Assembly (NCBI RefSeq): GCF_024679095.1
Contig: NW_026110839.1
Span: 372,001-436,000 of the forward strand
Source: Eriocheir sinensis
Lineage: Eukaryota; Arthropoda; Malacostraca; Decapoda; Varunidae
DNA length: 64,000 nt
Direction of reading: 5' to 3'
Each line of letters starts with the position of its first letter. The first letter of the stretch is position 1. The position numbers and the translations under genes were made by a program. Of this stretch, positions 50,293 through 64,000 are shown one piece after another. The notes beneath the pieces are model-generated. The model saw nothing but the letters and a program-made list of their open reading frames with translations, searched no databases and had not been told where the DNA came from.

Positions 50293-51379
50293 TTTTATAA
50301 AAATACATATACAAAAATACACATAGATTAATCAAATTTGTATTAAAATTAATATACAAAATGCACATACAATAAGGTAAATTTGTATTGAAAAAATATG
50401 CAAAATACACATAAAACAATGTAAATTTGTTTCAAAATATATATACGAATACACATAAAATAACGCAGATTTCTAAAGAAATATATATACAAAATACACT
50501 TGAAATAATGTAAATACGTATAAAAATATATATACAAAATACATATTTAAATAATGTTAATTCGTGTCAAAATAAATAAACAAAATATCATGAAAAAAAT
50601 GTGTATTTGTATGAAAATAGATATACAAAATACATATAAAATAACCTAAATTTGTATAAAACTATATACAAAAATACACAAAAATAATTTAAACTTGAAT
50701 GAAAATAAATATACAAAAAACTTATAAAAATAGGTAAATTTGTATTGAAATACATATACAAAATACACATATAATAATGTAAATTTGAATGAAAATATAT
50801 AAACATATAGACTTAAAATAACGTAAATTTGTATCAAATATATATACAAAAAAAAACATTAAATAATGTAAATATGTATAAAAAAATATATATACAAAAC
50901 ACAAATAAAATAATGTAAAATCGTATCAAAATAAATACAGAAAATATTAATAAAATAATGTAAATTTGTATGAAAATTAAGATGCAAAATACCCATAAAA
51001 TAACGCATTTTTTATAAAAAATATATATACGAAAAAACATAAAATATTTGATTATGTATTAATATAAATAGATATACAAAATACACATAAAATAAGCTAA
51101 ATTTTAATTGAAATATATATACAAAATACATAAAATAATGTAAATTTGTATCAAAATACCTATACAAATACACATATAATAACGTAAATTTGTATAAAAT
51201 ATATAAACAAAATATACATTAAATAATGTAAATACGTATAAAAATGTAAAAATACACAAATAATCATGTAATTCGTATCAAAATAAATAGACAAAATACT
51301 AATAAAATAATGTAAATTTTATGAGAAAAACATATACAAAATACACATAAATAACGCGTAAATATCAATAAAATATATA

Positions 51380-52742
51380 TAATATAATATATTTTTATAC
51401 ATATTTAAAATATTTAATGTATATTTTGTATATATATATTTTATCCAAATTTGCGTGATTTTATATGTATTTGTTTATATATTTTCATACAAATTTACAT
51501 TATTTTATGTGAGTTTTGTATATGTATTTCAATACAAATTTGCCTAACTTTATGTGTATTTGCATATCTATTTTCAAACAAATTTAAATTATTTTGTATA
51601 TTTGTATATATTTTTATACAAATTTAGTTATTTTATTTGTTTTTGTATATATTTTCCTACAAATATACATTCTTTTATTGAATTTTGTGTATTTAATTTT
51701 TACGAATTTACATTATTTTATGTGTATTTTGTATATATATTTTCACGTATTTAAACTATTTTATGTGTATTTTATATATATACATTTTCATAAAATTTAC
51801 GTTATTTTATTGTGTGTATTCGTATATTTTGAAACATTTTACAAATTCATGTTATTTTATGTGTATTTGTATATATATTTTCATACAAATTTATATTATT
51901 TGTGTATTCTTACATATATTTTTTACAAATTTAATTATTTTATGTATTTTGTTTATATATTTTTTTCAAATTTAAATTATTTAATGTGTATTTGTTTATT
52001 TGTATTTACTTTATTTTATGTGTTTTCTATATATATTTCAATCCAAATTTATTATTTTTGTGTGTATTTGTATATATTTTACACAAATTTAATTACTTTG
52101 TGTATTTTGTATATAGTTTTATACAAATTTACGTTATTTAATGTGCATTTTGTATATTTATATTTATACAAACACATTCTTATGCATTTTGTATATTTAT
52201 TTTTATATGAATTTACATTATTTTATGTGTATTTTGTATATTTTTGATTCGTATTTACTTAATTTTATTTGTATTTTGTATATTTATAGAATTTACGTTA
52301 TTTTATGTGTATTTTATATATTTTCATTCAAATTTACATTATTGTTTTATGTTTTTGCATATTTTCAACAAATTTATTTTATGTGTATTTTGTATATTTA
52401 TTTTATAAAAATCAAATATTTTATGTGTATTTTGTATATATAATTTTATACAAATGTACATTATTTTATTAATATTCTGTATATATATTTTGATACGATT
52501 TTATATTATACTATTTGTGTTTTGTATATATTTTTTATACATATTTTCATTATTTAATGTGTATTTTTATATATATTTTATACAAATTAACGTCATTTTA
52601 AGTGTATTTGTTTATATAATTTCATTCAAATTTACATTATTTTAAGTGTATTTTGTATATGTATTTCATCAAATTTACCATTTATGTGTATTTTGTATAT
52701 TTATTTTCATACAAATTTAAATTATTTTGTGTTTTTGTATAT
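51380..52742 (+). repeat. T-rich array, inverse of 24,736-26,600
   Basis: Monomer order is that of the A-rich block 24,736-26,600 reversed, but the block is about 0.5 kb shorter because of numerous short deletions. It ends at the inverted form of the recurring junction (TGTATATACATATAGAG). No gene is present. Confidence 0.85.
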
Positions 52743-55700
52743 ACATATAGAGTAAATTTCTATGAAAATATATATTCAAAATACATATAAAATTATGTAA
52801 ATAAGTATAAAAATATATATATCAAATACACCTAAAAAATGAAAATTGTATCAAAATAAATAAACAAAATCTGATAAAAGAACGTATATTTGTAGGAAAA
52901 TAAATATACAAAATACATAAAATTACGAAAATTTGAATAAAAGTATATACAAACACAAAAATAATTTCAATTTGTATAAAAATAGATATACAAAATACAT
53001 ATAATTAGTTAAATTTTCTTTAAATACATGTACAAAATACATATAAAATAATGTAAATTTGTATGAAATGAAAACATATAAACATAAAATAACGCACATT
53101 TGTTTAAAATATATATACAAAACACACATACAATAATGTAAAATCGTATCAAAATAAATACACAGAATATCAATATAATAATGTAAATTTGTATGAAAAT
53201 AAAGATGCAAAATACATGTAAAATAAAGCATATTTTTATAAAAATACATATACAAAAATATGCATGGAATAATTAAATTTGTATTAAAATTAATATACAA
53301 AATGCTTATACAATAAGGTAAATTTGTATTGAAAAAATATGCAAAATACACATAAAACAGTTTAAATTTGTTTCAAAATCTATATACGAATACACATAAA
53401 TCAAAGTAGATTTCTATAGAAATATATACAAAATACACATGAAATGACGTAAATACGTATAAAAATATATATACAATAACATTAAATAATGTAAATTGCA
53501 TCAAAATAAATAAACAAAATATCAATAAAAGAATGTGTATTTGTATGAAAATAGATATACAAAATACACATAAAATATTGTAAATTTGTATAAAACTCAT
53601 TAAAAAAATACACAAAAATAATTTAAATTGGTATAAAAATATATATACAAAATAATATAAAACTAGTTAAATTTCTATTGAAATACATATACAAAATACA
53701 CATAAAATAATGTAAATTTGAATGAAAATATATAAACAAATACACTTAAAATAACGTAAATTTGTATGAAATATATATAGAAAATACACATTAAATAATG
53801 TAAATATGTATAAAAAAAAATATACAAAACACAAATAGAATAATGTAAAATAGTACCAAATAAATACACAGAATATTAATAAAATAATGTAAATTTGTAT
53901 GAAAATAAAGATGCAAAATACCCATAAAACAACGCATTTTTTATGAAAATGTATATACCAAAATACACATAAAATATTTAAATTTGTACACAATAAATAT
54001 ACAAAATGCACATACAATAAGATAAATTTGAATTGAAATAGACTTGTAAAATACACTTAAAACAATGTAAATTTGTTAAAATTATATATACGAGTATACA
54101 TAAAATACCGTAAATTTCTACAAAAATATATTTACAAAGTACACATGAAATGATGTAAATACTTATAAAAATATATATACAAAATACACATAAAATAAGG
54201 TAAATTTGTATCACAATAAATAAACAAAATACAAATAAAAGAATGTGTATTTGTAAGTAAATAAATATTCAAAATACATATAAAATAACGTAACTTTGTA
54301 TAAAACTATATACAAAAATACATAAAAATAATTAAAATTTGTATGACAATAGATATATAAAATACACATTAAATGAGCTAAATTTGTATTGAAATATATA
54401 TAAAAAAATACATAAAATAATGTAAATTTGTATCGAAATATATATTCAAATACACATATATTAAAATTAATATACAAATAATAAAATACAAATGATGTAT
54501 TTTTATAAAATTATATATACAAAAATACACAAAAATATTTGAATTTGTATCAAAATAAATATACAAAATGTACATACAATAATGTAAATTTGTATTGAAA
54601 TAGATATGCAAAAAATATATAAAATAATGTAAATTTGTTTCAAAATATATATAATGAATACACATAAATAAATGTAGATTTTATAAATATATATATATTA
54701 AAATACAAAATAAAATTAAGTAGTCATAAATACGAATCAAAAATGTATACAAAATACATATAAAATAATGTAAATTTGTGGTAAATATAAATAAACAAAA
54801 TACCATTAATAAGAGAATGTGTATTTAGTATAAATATAAATATACAAATGCACATAAAATAACGTAAATTTATATAAAACTATATACAAAACATATAGTA
54901 ATTAAATTTGTATGAAAATATATACATAAAATACAATAAAATAAGCTAAATTTGAATTGAAAATATATATACAAAATACATAAAATAAAGTAAATCATTT
55001 CAAAACATTTTACAAAATACACATATATTAACGTAAATTTGTAAAAAAAATATATAAACAAAATACACATAAGTGCAATGTAACAAACGTATAAAAAATA
55101 TTTACAAAATACACTGATAATCGTCATTCAAAATAAATAAAACAAAAACTAATTAAATAATGTAAATTTGTAAGAGAAAACATATACAAAATACACATAA
55201 AATAAACGTTTTAAGTTTTATAAAATATATGCATACAAAATGCACATAAAATTAGTTTGCATAAAAATATATGAAAATACAATATTAGATAATGCAAATG
55301 AGATAAAAAAATATGTATACAAAATACACATAGAATAATGTAATTTGTATCAAATAAATACATGTTGTAAATACCAATAAAATAATGTGTATATGAATGA
55401 AAATAAATATACAAAATACACACAAAATAACAAAAAATTATATAAAACTATACAAAAAATACACAAAAGTATTTAATTTAGCAAGTGAAAATAGATATAC
55501 AAAATAAGGTAATAAACAAAATGATAAAAGAAAGTATATTTGTAGAAAAAAATAAATATTCAAATAACATACAATAAGGTAAATTTGTATTGAAAAAACG
55601 CAAATACAAATAAAACATTGTAAATTTGTTTCAAAATATATATACGAATACACATAAAATAACGTAGATTTTATAGAAATATATATATAAAATACACATG

Positions 55701-58084
55701 AAATTATGTAAATACGTATAAAAATATATATATAATAATACAAATTAGTAATGTAAATTCGTGTCAAAATAAATAAACAAAAATATCATGAAAAGAATGT
55801 GTATTTAGTATGAAAATAAATAACAGATAATAAATTTGTATGAAATATATATGCAAGATATATATTAAATAATGTAAATATGTATAAAAATATAGATACA
55901 AAAAATAAATAGAATAATGTAAGATCAGTATCAAAATAAATACACAGATTATTAATAAAATAATGTAAATTTGTATGAAAGAAATAAAGATGCAAAATTC
56001 TATCAAATAGCGGCATTTCATAAAAAATATATATACCTAAAATACATAAAATATTTAAAATTTGTATTGAAATAAATATACAAAATGCACATACAATAAG
56101 GTAGACTTTATTGAAAGAGATATAAAATACATATAAAATAAAGTAAATTTGTTTCAAAATATATATAATGAATACACATAAATAACGTAGATTTCTAAAT
56201 ATATATAAAAATACATAAAATTAGGTAAATACGTATGAAAAATGTAAACAAAATACACATAAAATAATATAAATTAAACAAAATAAATAAACAAAATAAT
56301 TAAAAAGAATGTGTATTTGAATAAATATAAATGTACAAAATACACACACAAAATAAATATAAAATAAGGTAATTTGTAATGAAATATATGTACAAAATAC
56401 ACATAAAATAATGTAAATTTATATGAAAAATATATATACAAATACACATAAAATACCATGAGTTTGTATAAAATTATATATTCAAAATAAATATTAAATA
56501 ATGTAAATGCGTATAAAATATATATAAAAGTACATATAAAATAATAAATTGCATCAATATAAAATCAACAAAATACTAATAAAATAATATATATTTGAAT
56601 GAAAATAGATTTACAAAATACACATAACATAACTAAATTTGTATTGAAATATATACAAAAATACATAAAATACTTGAGTTTGTATGAAAATAGATATTCA
56701 AATACATAAAACTAGGTAAATTTTTTTTAAATATATATACAAAATACCCATAAAATATTGTAAATTTTTCAGAATATATAAACAAATACACATAAAATAA
56801 GGTAAATTTGTATGAAAAATATATAAAAAATACACTTAGAATAATGTCAAATCGTATCAAAATGAATAAGCAGAATATCAATAAAATAATTTAAATTTGT
56901 ATGAAAATAAAGATGCAAAATACCTATAAAATAAAATATATTTTTTTAAAAATACATATACAAAAATACACATATAATAATTCAATTTGTATTAAAATTA
57001 ATATACAAAATGCACATACACAAGGCAAATTTGTATTAAAAAATATGAAAATACATAAAGTGTAAATTTGTTTAAAAATCTATATACGAATACACATAAA
57101 ATAACTTAGATTTGTATAGAAACTATATACAAAATACACATGAAATAATGTAAATTTGTATAAAAATATATATACAAAATACACAAAATAATTTAAATTT
57201 GTAAAATAAATATACAAAATACACATAAAATAATGTAAATTTGTATGAAATACATATACAAATACATAAAATAACGTAAATTTGTATAAAAATATATACA
57301 AAAATACACAAAATAATGTAAATTTGTATCAAAATAAATATACAAAATACATAAATAAAATATTGTATATATTGTATACAAATGTAAATGTAAATTTATG
57401 TAAAATACAATAAAATTACATTTTTTTATATAAATATATATACAAAATACACATAAAAATTAAATTTGTATTAAAATAAATATAAAAACACATACAATAA
57501 GGTAAATTTGTATTGAAATAGATATGCAAAATACATAAAACAAAGTAAATGTGTTTAAAAATATATATACGACTACACATAAAATAACGTAGATTTCTAT
57601 AAATATATATACAAAATACACATAAAATGATGTATATACGTATAAAAATGTATACAAAATACATAAAATAATGTAAATTCGTATCAAAATAAATAAAAAA
57701 TACCAATAAAAAGAATGTGTATTTGTATAAATATATTTATACAAATACACATAAAATAACGTAAATTTATATAAAACTATATACAAAAATACCTAGAAGT
57801 AATTAAATTTGTATGAAAATATATACAAAATACACACAAAATAAGCTAAATTTGAATTGAAATATATATAAAATACATGAAATAAACTAAATTTGTATCA
57901 AAATATTTATACAAATATACATATAATAACGTAAATTTGTATGAAAATATATAAAAAAATACATTAAATAATGTAAATATGTATAAAAATATATACAAAA
58001 TACACATAATCATGTAATTTGTATCAAAATAAATACAAAATACCAATAAAATAATATAAATTTGTAAGAGAAAACGTATGTGTT
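52743..58084 (-). repeat. A-rich array, indel-rich
   Basis: Contains the inverse of 22,990-24,735 (to 54,480), the inverse of 14,600-15,500 (54,480-55,450), a relative of 48,400-49,870 (55,570-57,070) and a direct copy of 22,370-22,932 (57,416-58,084). Single-base insertions against all paralogues are common, for example GATCAGTATC near 55,923 for GATCGTATC. The stretch 57,340-57,420 is irregular, with repeated AATGTAAATGTAAATTTATG. No gene is present. Confidence 0.83.
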
Positions 58085-58468
58085 ATTTTTTCAATACAAA
58101 TTTACCTTTATTATATACGCATTTTGTATATTAATTTTAATACAAAAATAATTATGTGTATTTTGTATTTGTATATTATAAACATATGCTTTATTTTTGG
58201 TATTTTGCATTTATATATACAAATATACATTATTTTATTGATATTCTGCTCATTCATTTTGATACGATTTGACATTATTCTATGTGTATTTTGTATATAT
58301 TTTATATAGAAATTTACGTTATTATATGTGTATTTGTTTATATATTTTTACACAAATTTACAATATTTTATATCTATTTTGTATATACATTTCAAAAGAA
58401 ATTTACCTAGTTTTATGTGTATTTGTATATCTATTCATATAAACTCAAATTATATTTTGTATATTTTA

Positions 58469-58469
<1 letters not shown>
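58085..58469 (+). repeat. T-rich monomers left of an AT tract
   Basis: About eight monomers related to 28,190-28,600. The start repeats the joint seen at 22,933. They run into the AT tract in mid-monomer, after AAACTCAAATTATATTTTG. Confidence 0.83.
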
Positions 58470-58523
<54 letters not shown>

Positions 58524-58561
58524 TTATATATTTATATATATATATATATATAAATATATAA

Positions 58562-58597
<36 letters not shown>

Positions 58598-58618
58598 TTA
58601 TATATTTATATATATATG
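58470..58618. repeat. Compound (AT)n tract with a perfect palindrome
   Basis: Alternating AT interrupted by TTTATTTATATATTTA and its exact complement, arranged as X, complement of X, X (58,519-58,538; 58,548-58,567; 58,591-58,610). The stretch 58,493-58,592 reads as a perfect 100-bp palindrome centred at 58,542/58,543. The paralogue at 28,590-28,690 has two ordinary monomers here. Confidence 0.93.
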
Positions 58619-60582
58619 TTGATTTATATTGATACGAATTTACATTATTTTATATGTACATTGTATATATATTTTATACGCTTTTACATTATTTAATATT
58701 TATTTTGAATATATATTTTATACAAATTCATGGTATTTTATGTGTATTTTGTATATATTTTCATATAAATTTACATTATTTTGTGTATTTTGTATATATT
58801 TTATTACAAATCTACCTTATTCTTATGTTTATTTTATATGTATTTTGTATATTTATATTTATCCAAATACACATTCTTTTATTGGTATTTTGTTTATTTA
58901 TTTTAAATCGAATTTACATTATTTTATGTGTATTTTTTATACAATTTTTTATGCGTATTTAGTTAATTTTATGTGTATTTTGTATATATAGTTTTATAGA
59001 AATCTACGTTTTTTTATTTGTATTCGTATATATATTTTGAAACAAATTTACATTGTTTTATATGTATTTTTGCATATCTCTTTCAATACAAATTTACCTT
59101 ATTGTATGTGCATTTTGTATATTTATTTCAATACAAATTTAAATATTTTATGTGTATTTTGGTATATATATTTTTATAAGAAATGCGCTATTTTATGGAA
59201 ATTTTGCATCTTTATTTTCATACAAATTTACATTATTTCATTAATATTCGGTGTATTTATTTTGATACGAATTTACATTATTCTATTTGTTTTAGGTTAT
59301 TTTATGTGTGTTTTTTATATATATGTTCATCCAAAATTACATTATTTTATTTTATTTATTGTTATTTTCTTAATTTAACTCGATACGAGTTTAGATTATT
59401 TCATAGGTATTTTGTATACATATTTTTATACTCATTTACATTATCTAATGTGTGTTTTGTATATATTTTTTTATGCAAACTAATTTTATGTGCATTTTTG
59501 TACATATATTTTTATAGAAACCTAAAACGTTATTTTATGTGTATTTTGTATATGTTTTCTCATACAAATTTACATTATTTAACTAGTTTTTTGTTTATTT
59601 ATTTTGATACGAATGACTTGATTATTGTTGTATTTTGTAAATATTTTTTTATACGTATTTACATTACTTAATGTGTATTTTGTTTATATGTTTTTTTTAC
59701 AAATTTACGTTATTATATGTGTATTTGTTAAAAATATTTAGAAACGAATTTACTTTATTTTATGTATTTTGTATATATATTTCAATTCAAATTTAGCTTA
59801 TTTTGTGTGTATTTTGTATATCTATTTTCATACAAATTTAATTACTTCTGTGTATTTTTGTATATAGTTTTATACAAATTTACGTTATTTTACGTGCATT
59901 TTGTATATTTATATTTATACAAATACACATTCTCTTATTGGTATTTTGTTTATTTATATTTATACGAATTTACATTATTTTATGTGTATTTTGTATACAT
60001 TTTTGATTCGTATTTACTTAATTTTATTTGTATTTTGTATATATATATTTATAGAAATCTACGTTATTTTATGTGTATTCGTATATATATTTTGAAACAA
60101 ATTTACATTGTTTTATATGTTTTTTGCATATCTATTTCAATACAAATTTACATTATTGTATGTGCATTTTGTATATTTATTTTAATACAAATTCAAACAT
60201 TTTATGTGTATTTTGGTATACATAATTTTATAAAAAATGCGTTATTTTATAGGTATTTTGCATCTTAGTTTTCATACAAATGTAGATTATTTTATTAATA
60301 TTCAGTGTATATATTTTGATACGATTTTATGTTATACTATTTGTGTTTTGTATATATTTTTTTATACATATTTTCATTATTTAATGTGTATTTTTTATAT
60401 ATATTTTATACAAATTAACGTCATTTTAAGTGTATTTGTTTATATAATTTCATTCAAATTTACATTATTTTAAGTGTATTTTGTATATGTATTTCAATAC
60501 AAATTTACCTAATTTTATGTGTATTTTGTATATTTATTTTCATACAAATTTAAATTATTTTTGTGTTTTTTTGTATATACAT
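58619..60582 (+). repeat. T-rich array containing a sharp chimeric joint
   Basis: Up to about 59,293 it is a direct copy of 2,513-3,196. From there it is the inverse of 18,560-17,273. The joint falls inside a monomer: TTCTATTTGTTT belongs to the first source and TAGGTTATTTTATGTGTG to the second. It is the inner boundary of the 4.7-kb inverted repeat. No gene is present. Confidence 0.88.
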
Positions 60583-63546
60583 ATAGATTAAATTTCTATG
60601 AAAATATATATTCAAAATACATATAAAATTATGTAAATAAGTATAAAAATATATATATCAAATACACCTAAAAAAAATGAAAATTCGTATCAAAATAAAT
60701 AAACAAAATTCCGATAAAAGAACGTATATTTGTAAGAAAATAAATATACAAAATACACATAAAATTACGAAAATTTGAATAAAAGTATATACAAAAAACA
60801 AAAAAATAAATTTCAATTTGTATGAAAATAGATATACAAAATACACATATAATTAGTTAAATTTGTATTTAAATATATGTACAAAATACACATAAAATAA
60901 TGTAAATTTGTATGAAATGAAAACAAATTCACATATAATAACGTACATTTGTATAAAATAGATATACAACATATACATAGAATAATGTAAAATCGTATCA
61001 AAATAAATACACAGAATATCAATAAAATAATGTAATTTTGTGTGAAAATAAAGAAGCAAAATACCCATAAAATAAAGCATATTTTTTAAAAAATACATAT
61101 ACAAGAATACACATAGAATAATTAAATTTGTATTAAAATTAATATACAAAATGCACGTACAATAAGAGAAATTTGTATTGAAAAAATATACAAAATGCAC
61201 ATAAAACAATGTATATTTGTTTCAAAATATATATACGAATACACATAAAATAACGAATATTTCTATAGAAATATATATACAAAATACACATGAAATGACG
61301 TTAATACGTATAAAAATATATATACACAATACACATTAAATAATGTAAATTCGCATCAAAATAAATAAACAAAATATCAATAAAAGAATTTGTATTTGTA
61401 TGAAAATAGATATACAAAATACACATAAAATATTGTAAATTTGTATAAAACTCTATTAAAAAAATACACAAAAATAATTTAAATTTGTATAAAAATATAT
61501 ATACAAAATACACATAAAACTAGTTAAATTTCTATTGAAATACATATACAAAATACACATAAAATAATGTAAATTTGAATGAAAATATATAAACAAATAC
61601 ACTTAAAAAAACGTAAATTTGTATGAAATATATATTGAAAATACACATTAAATAATGTAAATATGTATAAATAAAATATATACAAAACACAAATAGAATA
61701 ATGTATAATAGTATCAAAATAAATACACAGAATATTAATAAAATAATGTAAATTTGTATGAAAATAAAGATGCAAAATACCCATAAAACAACGCTTTTTT
61801 TATGAAAATATATATACCAAAATACACATAAAATATTTAAATTTGTATTACAATAAATATACAAAATGCACATACAATAAGGTAAATTTGTATTGAAATA
61901 GATATGCAAAATACACATAAAACAATGTAAATTTGTTTCAAAATATATATACGAATACACATAAAATAACGTAGATTTCTATAAAAATATATATACAAAA
62001 TACACATAAAATGAAGTAAATACGTATAAGAAAATGTATACAAAATACACATAAAATAATGTAAATTCGTATCAAAATAAATAAACTAAATGCCAATAAA
62101 AGAATGTTTGCTTCTATAAATATAAATATACAAAATACACATAAAATAACGTAAAATTGTATAAGACTATATACAAAAATAAACAAAAATAATTAAATTT
62201 GTATGAAAATAGATATACAAAAGACACATAAAATAAGCTAAATTTGAATTGAAATAAATATAGAAAATACATAAAATAATGTAAATTTGTATCAAAATAT
62301 ATATCCAAATACACATATATTAAAATTAATATTCAAAATACAAGATGCAAAATACCTATAAAATAACGTATTTTTTATAAAATTATATATACCAAAATAC
62401 ACATAAAATATTTGAATTTGTATTAAAATAAATATACAAAATGCACATACAATAATGTAAATTTGTATTGAAATAGATATGCAAAAAACATATAAAACAA
62501 CGTAAATTTGTTTCAAAATATATATACGAATACACATAAAATAACGTAGATTTCTATAAATATATATATACAAAATACAAATAAAATTAAGTAAATACGA
62601 ATCAAAAACGTATACAAAATACACATAAAATAATGTAAATTCGTATAAATATAAATAAACAAAATACCAATAAGAGAATGTGTATTTGTATAAATATAAA
62701 TATACAAAATGCACATAAAATAACGTAAATTTGTATAAAACTATATACAAAAATACACAGAAGTAATTAAATTTGTATGAAAATATATATACAAAATACA
62801 CACAAAATAAGCTAAATTTGAATTGAAATATATATACAAAATACATAAAATAAAGTAAATTCGTTTCAAAATATTTTTAACAAATACACATATAATAACG
62901 TAAATTTGTAAAAAAAATATATAAACAAAATACACATTAAGTAATGTAAATACGTATAAAAAAATATTTACAAAATACACCGATAATCAAGTCATTCGTA
63001 TCAAAATAAATAAACAAAAAACTAATTAAATAATGTAAATTTGTATGAGAAAACATACAAAATACACATAAAATAACGTTTTAAGTTTCTATAAAAATAT
63101 ATGTACAAAAATGCACATAAAATTAGTTTGCATAAAAAAATATACAAAACACACATTAGATAATGTAAATGAGTATAAAAATATGTATACAAAATACACA
63201 TAAAATAATGTAAATTCGTATCAAAATAAATATACAAAATACCAATAAAAGAATGTGTATTTGTATAAATATAAATATACAAAATACACATAAAATAACT
63301 TAAATTTATATAAAACTATATACAAAAATACACAGAAGTATTTTAATTTGTATGAAAATAGATATACAAAATAAGGTAAATTCGTTTCAAATTCAATAAA
63401 AAAAATTCAGATAAAAGAAAGTATATTTGTAGAAAAAATAAATATTCAAAATACACATAAAATAACGAAAATTTGTTTGAAAATATATAAAAAAATAAAC
63501 AAAAATAGTTTCAATTTGTATGAAAATAAATATACAAAATACACAT
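60583..63546 (-). repeat. A-rich array, inverse of 14,310-17,272
   Basis: Matches the left arm monomer by monomer, including the hybrid at about 62,340 (ATACAAGATGCAAAATACC) that mirrors the one at 15,520. Unlike 35-58 kb, short indels are rare here. No gene is present. Confidence 0.88.
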
Positions 63547-64000
63547 GTATTTTGTATATCTGTTTTCACACAAATTTAATTACTTTTGTGTATTTTTGCA
63601 TATAGTTTTATATAAATTTACGTTATTTTATTTGAATTTTGTATATTTATATTTATACAATACACATTCTTTTATTAGTATTTTGTTTATTTATTTTGAT
63701 ACGAGTTTACATTATTTTATGTGTATTTTGTATACCTTTTTTTATACGTATTTACTTCATTTTATGTGTATTTTGTATATTTATTTTCATAGAAATCTAC
63801 GTTATTTTATGTGTATTCGTATATATATTTTGAAAAAAATTTACATGGTTTTATATGTATTTTGCATATCTATTTCAATACAAATTTACCTTATTGTATG
63901 TGCATTTTGTATATTTATTTTAATACAAATTCAAATATTTTATGTGTGTCTTGGTATGAATATTTTTTATAAAAAATGCGTTATTTTATGGGTATTTTGC
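63547..64000 (+). repeat. T-rich array running off the window
   Basis: Ten monomers after the near-palindromic switch at about 63,546. They match 14,308-13,857 inverted and are also close to 6,192-6,640 directly. The array is still in phase at the last base. Confidence 0.88.

Larger units (their letters stand above)
43516..51360 (-). repeat. A-rich array, most of the right arm
   Basis: Continuous inverted monomers apart from two short T-rich insets. From 43,745 it is the inverse of 34,430 down to 26,620. The beginning, 43,516-44,345, is also a direct copy of 10,804-11,640 from the recurring junction onward. Near 47,459 two monomers present in the left arm are missing, with the joint inside the shared AAATTTGTAT. 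No gene is present. Confidence 0.87.
43745..54480 (-). repeat. Right arm of the 11-kb inverted repeat
   Basis: Inverse of 22,990-34,430, shorter by about 0.7 kb through many small deletions and at least one two-monomer deletion. Outside the arm (54,480-55,450) the similarity switches to the inverse of 14,600-15,500. The copied source may therefore have been the 14.6-19.1 kb module, with later exchange. Confidence 0.82.
59293..64000 (-). repeat. Right arm of the 4.7-kb inverted repeat, cut by the window end
   Basis: Inverse of 13,857-18,560 with coordinate sums near 77,857 along its whole length. The last bases (TATGGGTATTTTGC) still pair with 13,857-13,870, so the arm continues beyond the window. 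Confidence 0.88.

Noticed and set aside
58470..58618. Symmetry between the AT tracts at 19,150 and 58,470 as part of the 4.7-kb inverted repeat
   Set aside because: Their coordinates nearly mirror each other, but the flanking monomers do not match in inverse order on either side. The tracts arose independently.

Overview
The window contains no recognisable gene. It is an extremely AT-rich repeat array: almost every base belongs to a degenerate monomer of about 45 bp (commonly 43-47 bp). On the strand where it is T-rich, the monomer begins with a box like TGTGTATTTTGTATAT, continues with ATACAAATTTAC and ends with a tail like GTTATTTTA. No rRNA, tRNA, protein domain, codon-like third-position pattern, transposon terminus or telomere repeat is visible. 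The composition, satellite-like hierarchy and size point to non-coding (perhaps pericentromeric, subtelomeric or sex/B-chromosome) DNA of an AT-rich eukaryote. The species cannot be read from the sequence, and this placement is inference.

The array is ordered. Monomers fall into distinguishable types that recur in a fixed order, forming higher-order repeats (HORs). The clearest is a 16-monomer unit of 714 bp (measured twice, at 15,897-16,610 and 23,360-24,073, from one TGTGTATTCG landmark to the next). A 12-monomer derivative of about 524 bp (137-660, 2,924-3,446, 29,087-29,610) has lost four monomers through one fusion. A longer unit of about 1,155-1,160 bp (661-1,815, 3,447-4,603, 32,057-33,216) carries about eleven additional monomer types.

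At kilobase scale the window is a mosaic of direct and inverted segmental duplications. Monomer orientation flips about 30 times. T-rich (+) blocks: 1-1,897; 2,380-4,777; 6,192-10,197; 10,701-10,803; 14,310-17,272; 19,350-22,342; 22,933-24,735; 26,650-27,740; 27,869-29,884; 29,979-34,615; 36,673-43,515; 48,096-48,187; 50,169-50,292; 51,380-52,742; 58,085-60,582; 63,547-64,000. The rest is A-rich (-) apart from three (AT)n tracts and a divergent patch at 34,616-34,850. Two large inverted repeats dominate: 13,857-18,560 with 59,293-64,000, and 22,990-34,430 with 43,745-54,480. Direct copies include 1-1,850 with 2,787-4,640; 15,530-20,180 with 22,990-27,480 (the second copy is complete from 22,990); 7,950-10,195 with 38,835-41,005; and 41,820-43,515 with 15,540-17,275.

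Boundaries were read by eye and are good to roughly 10-30 bp. Identities are described qualitatively because no alignment could be run. All long open frames are by-products of a period divisible by three and were rejected as genes. The array runs off both ends of the window.
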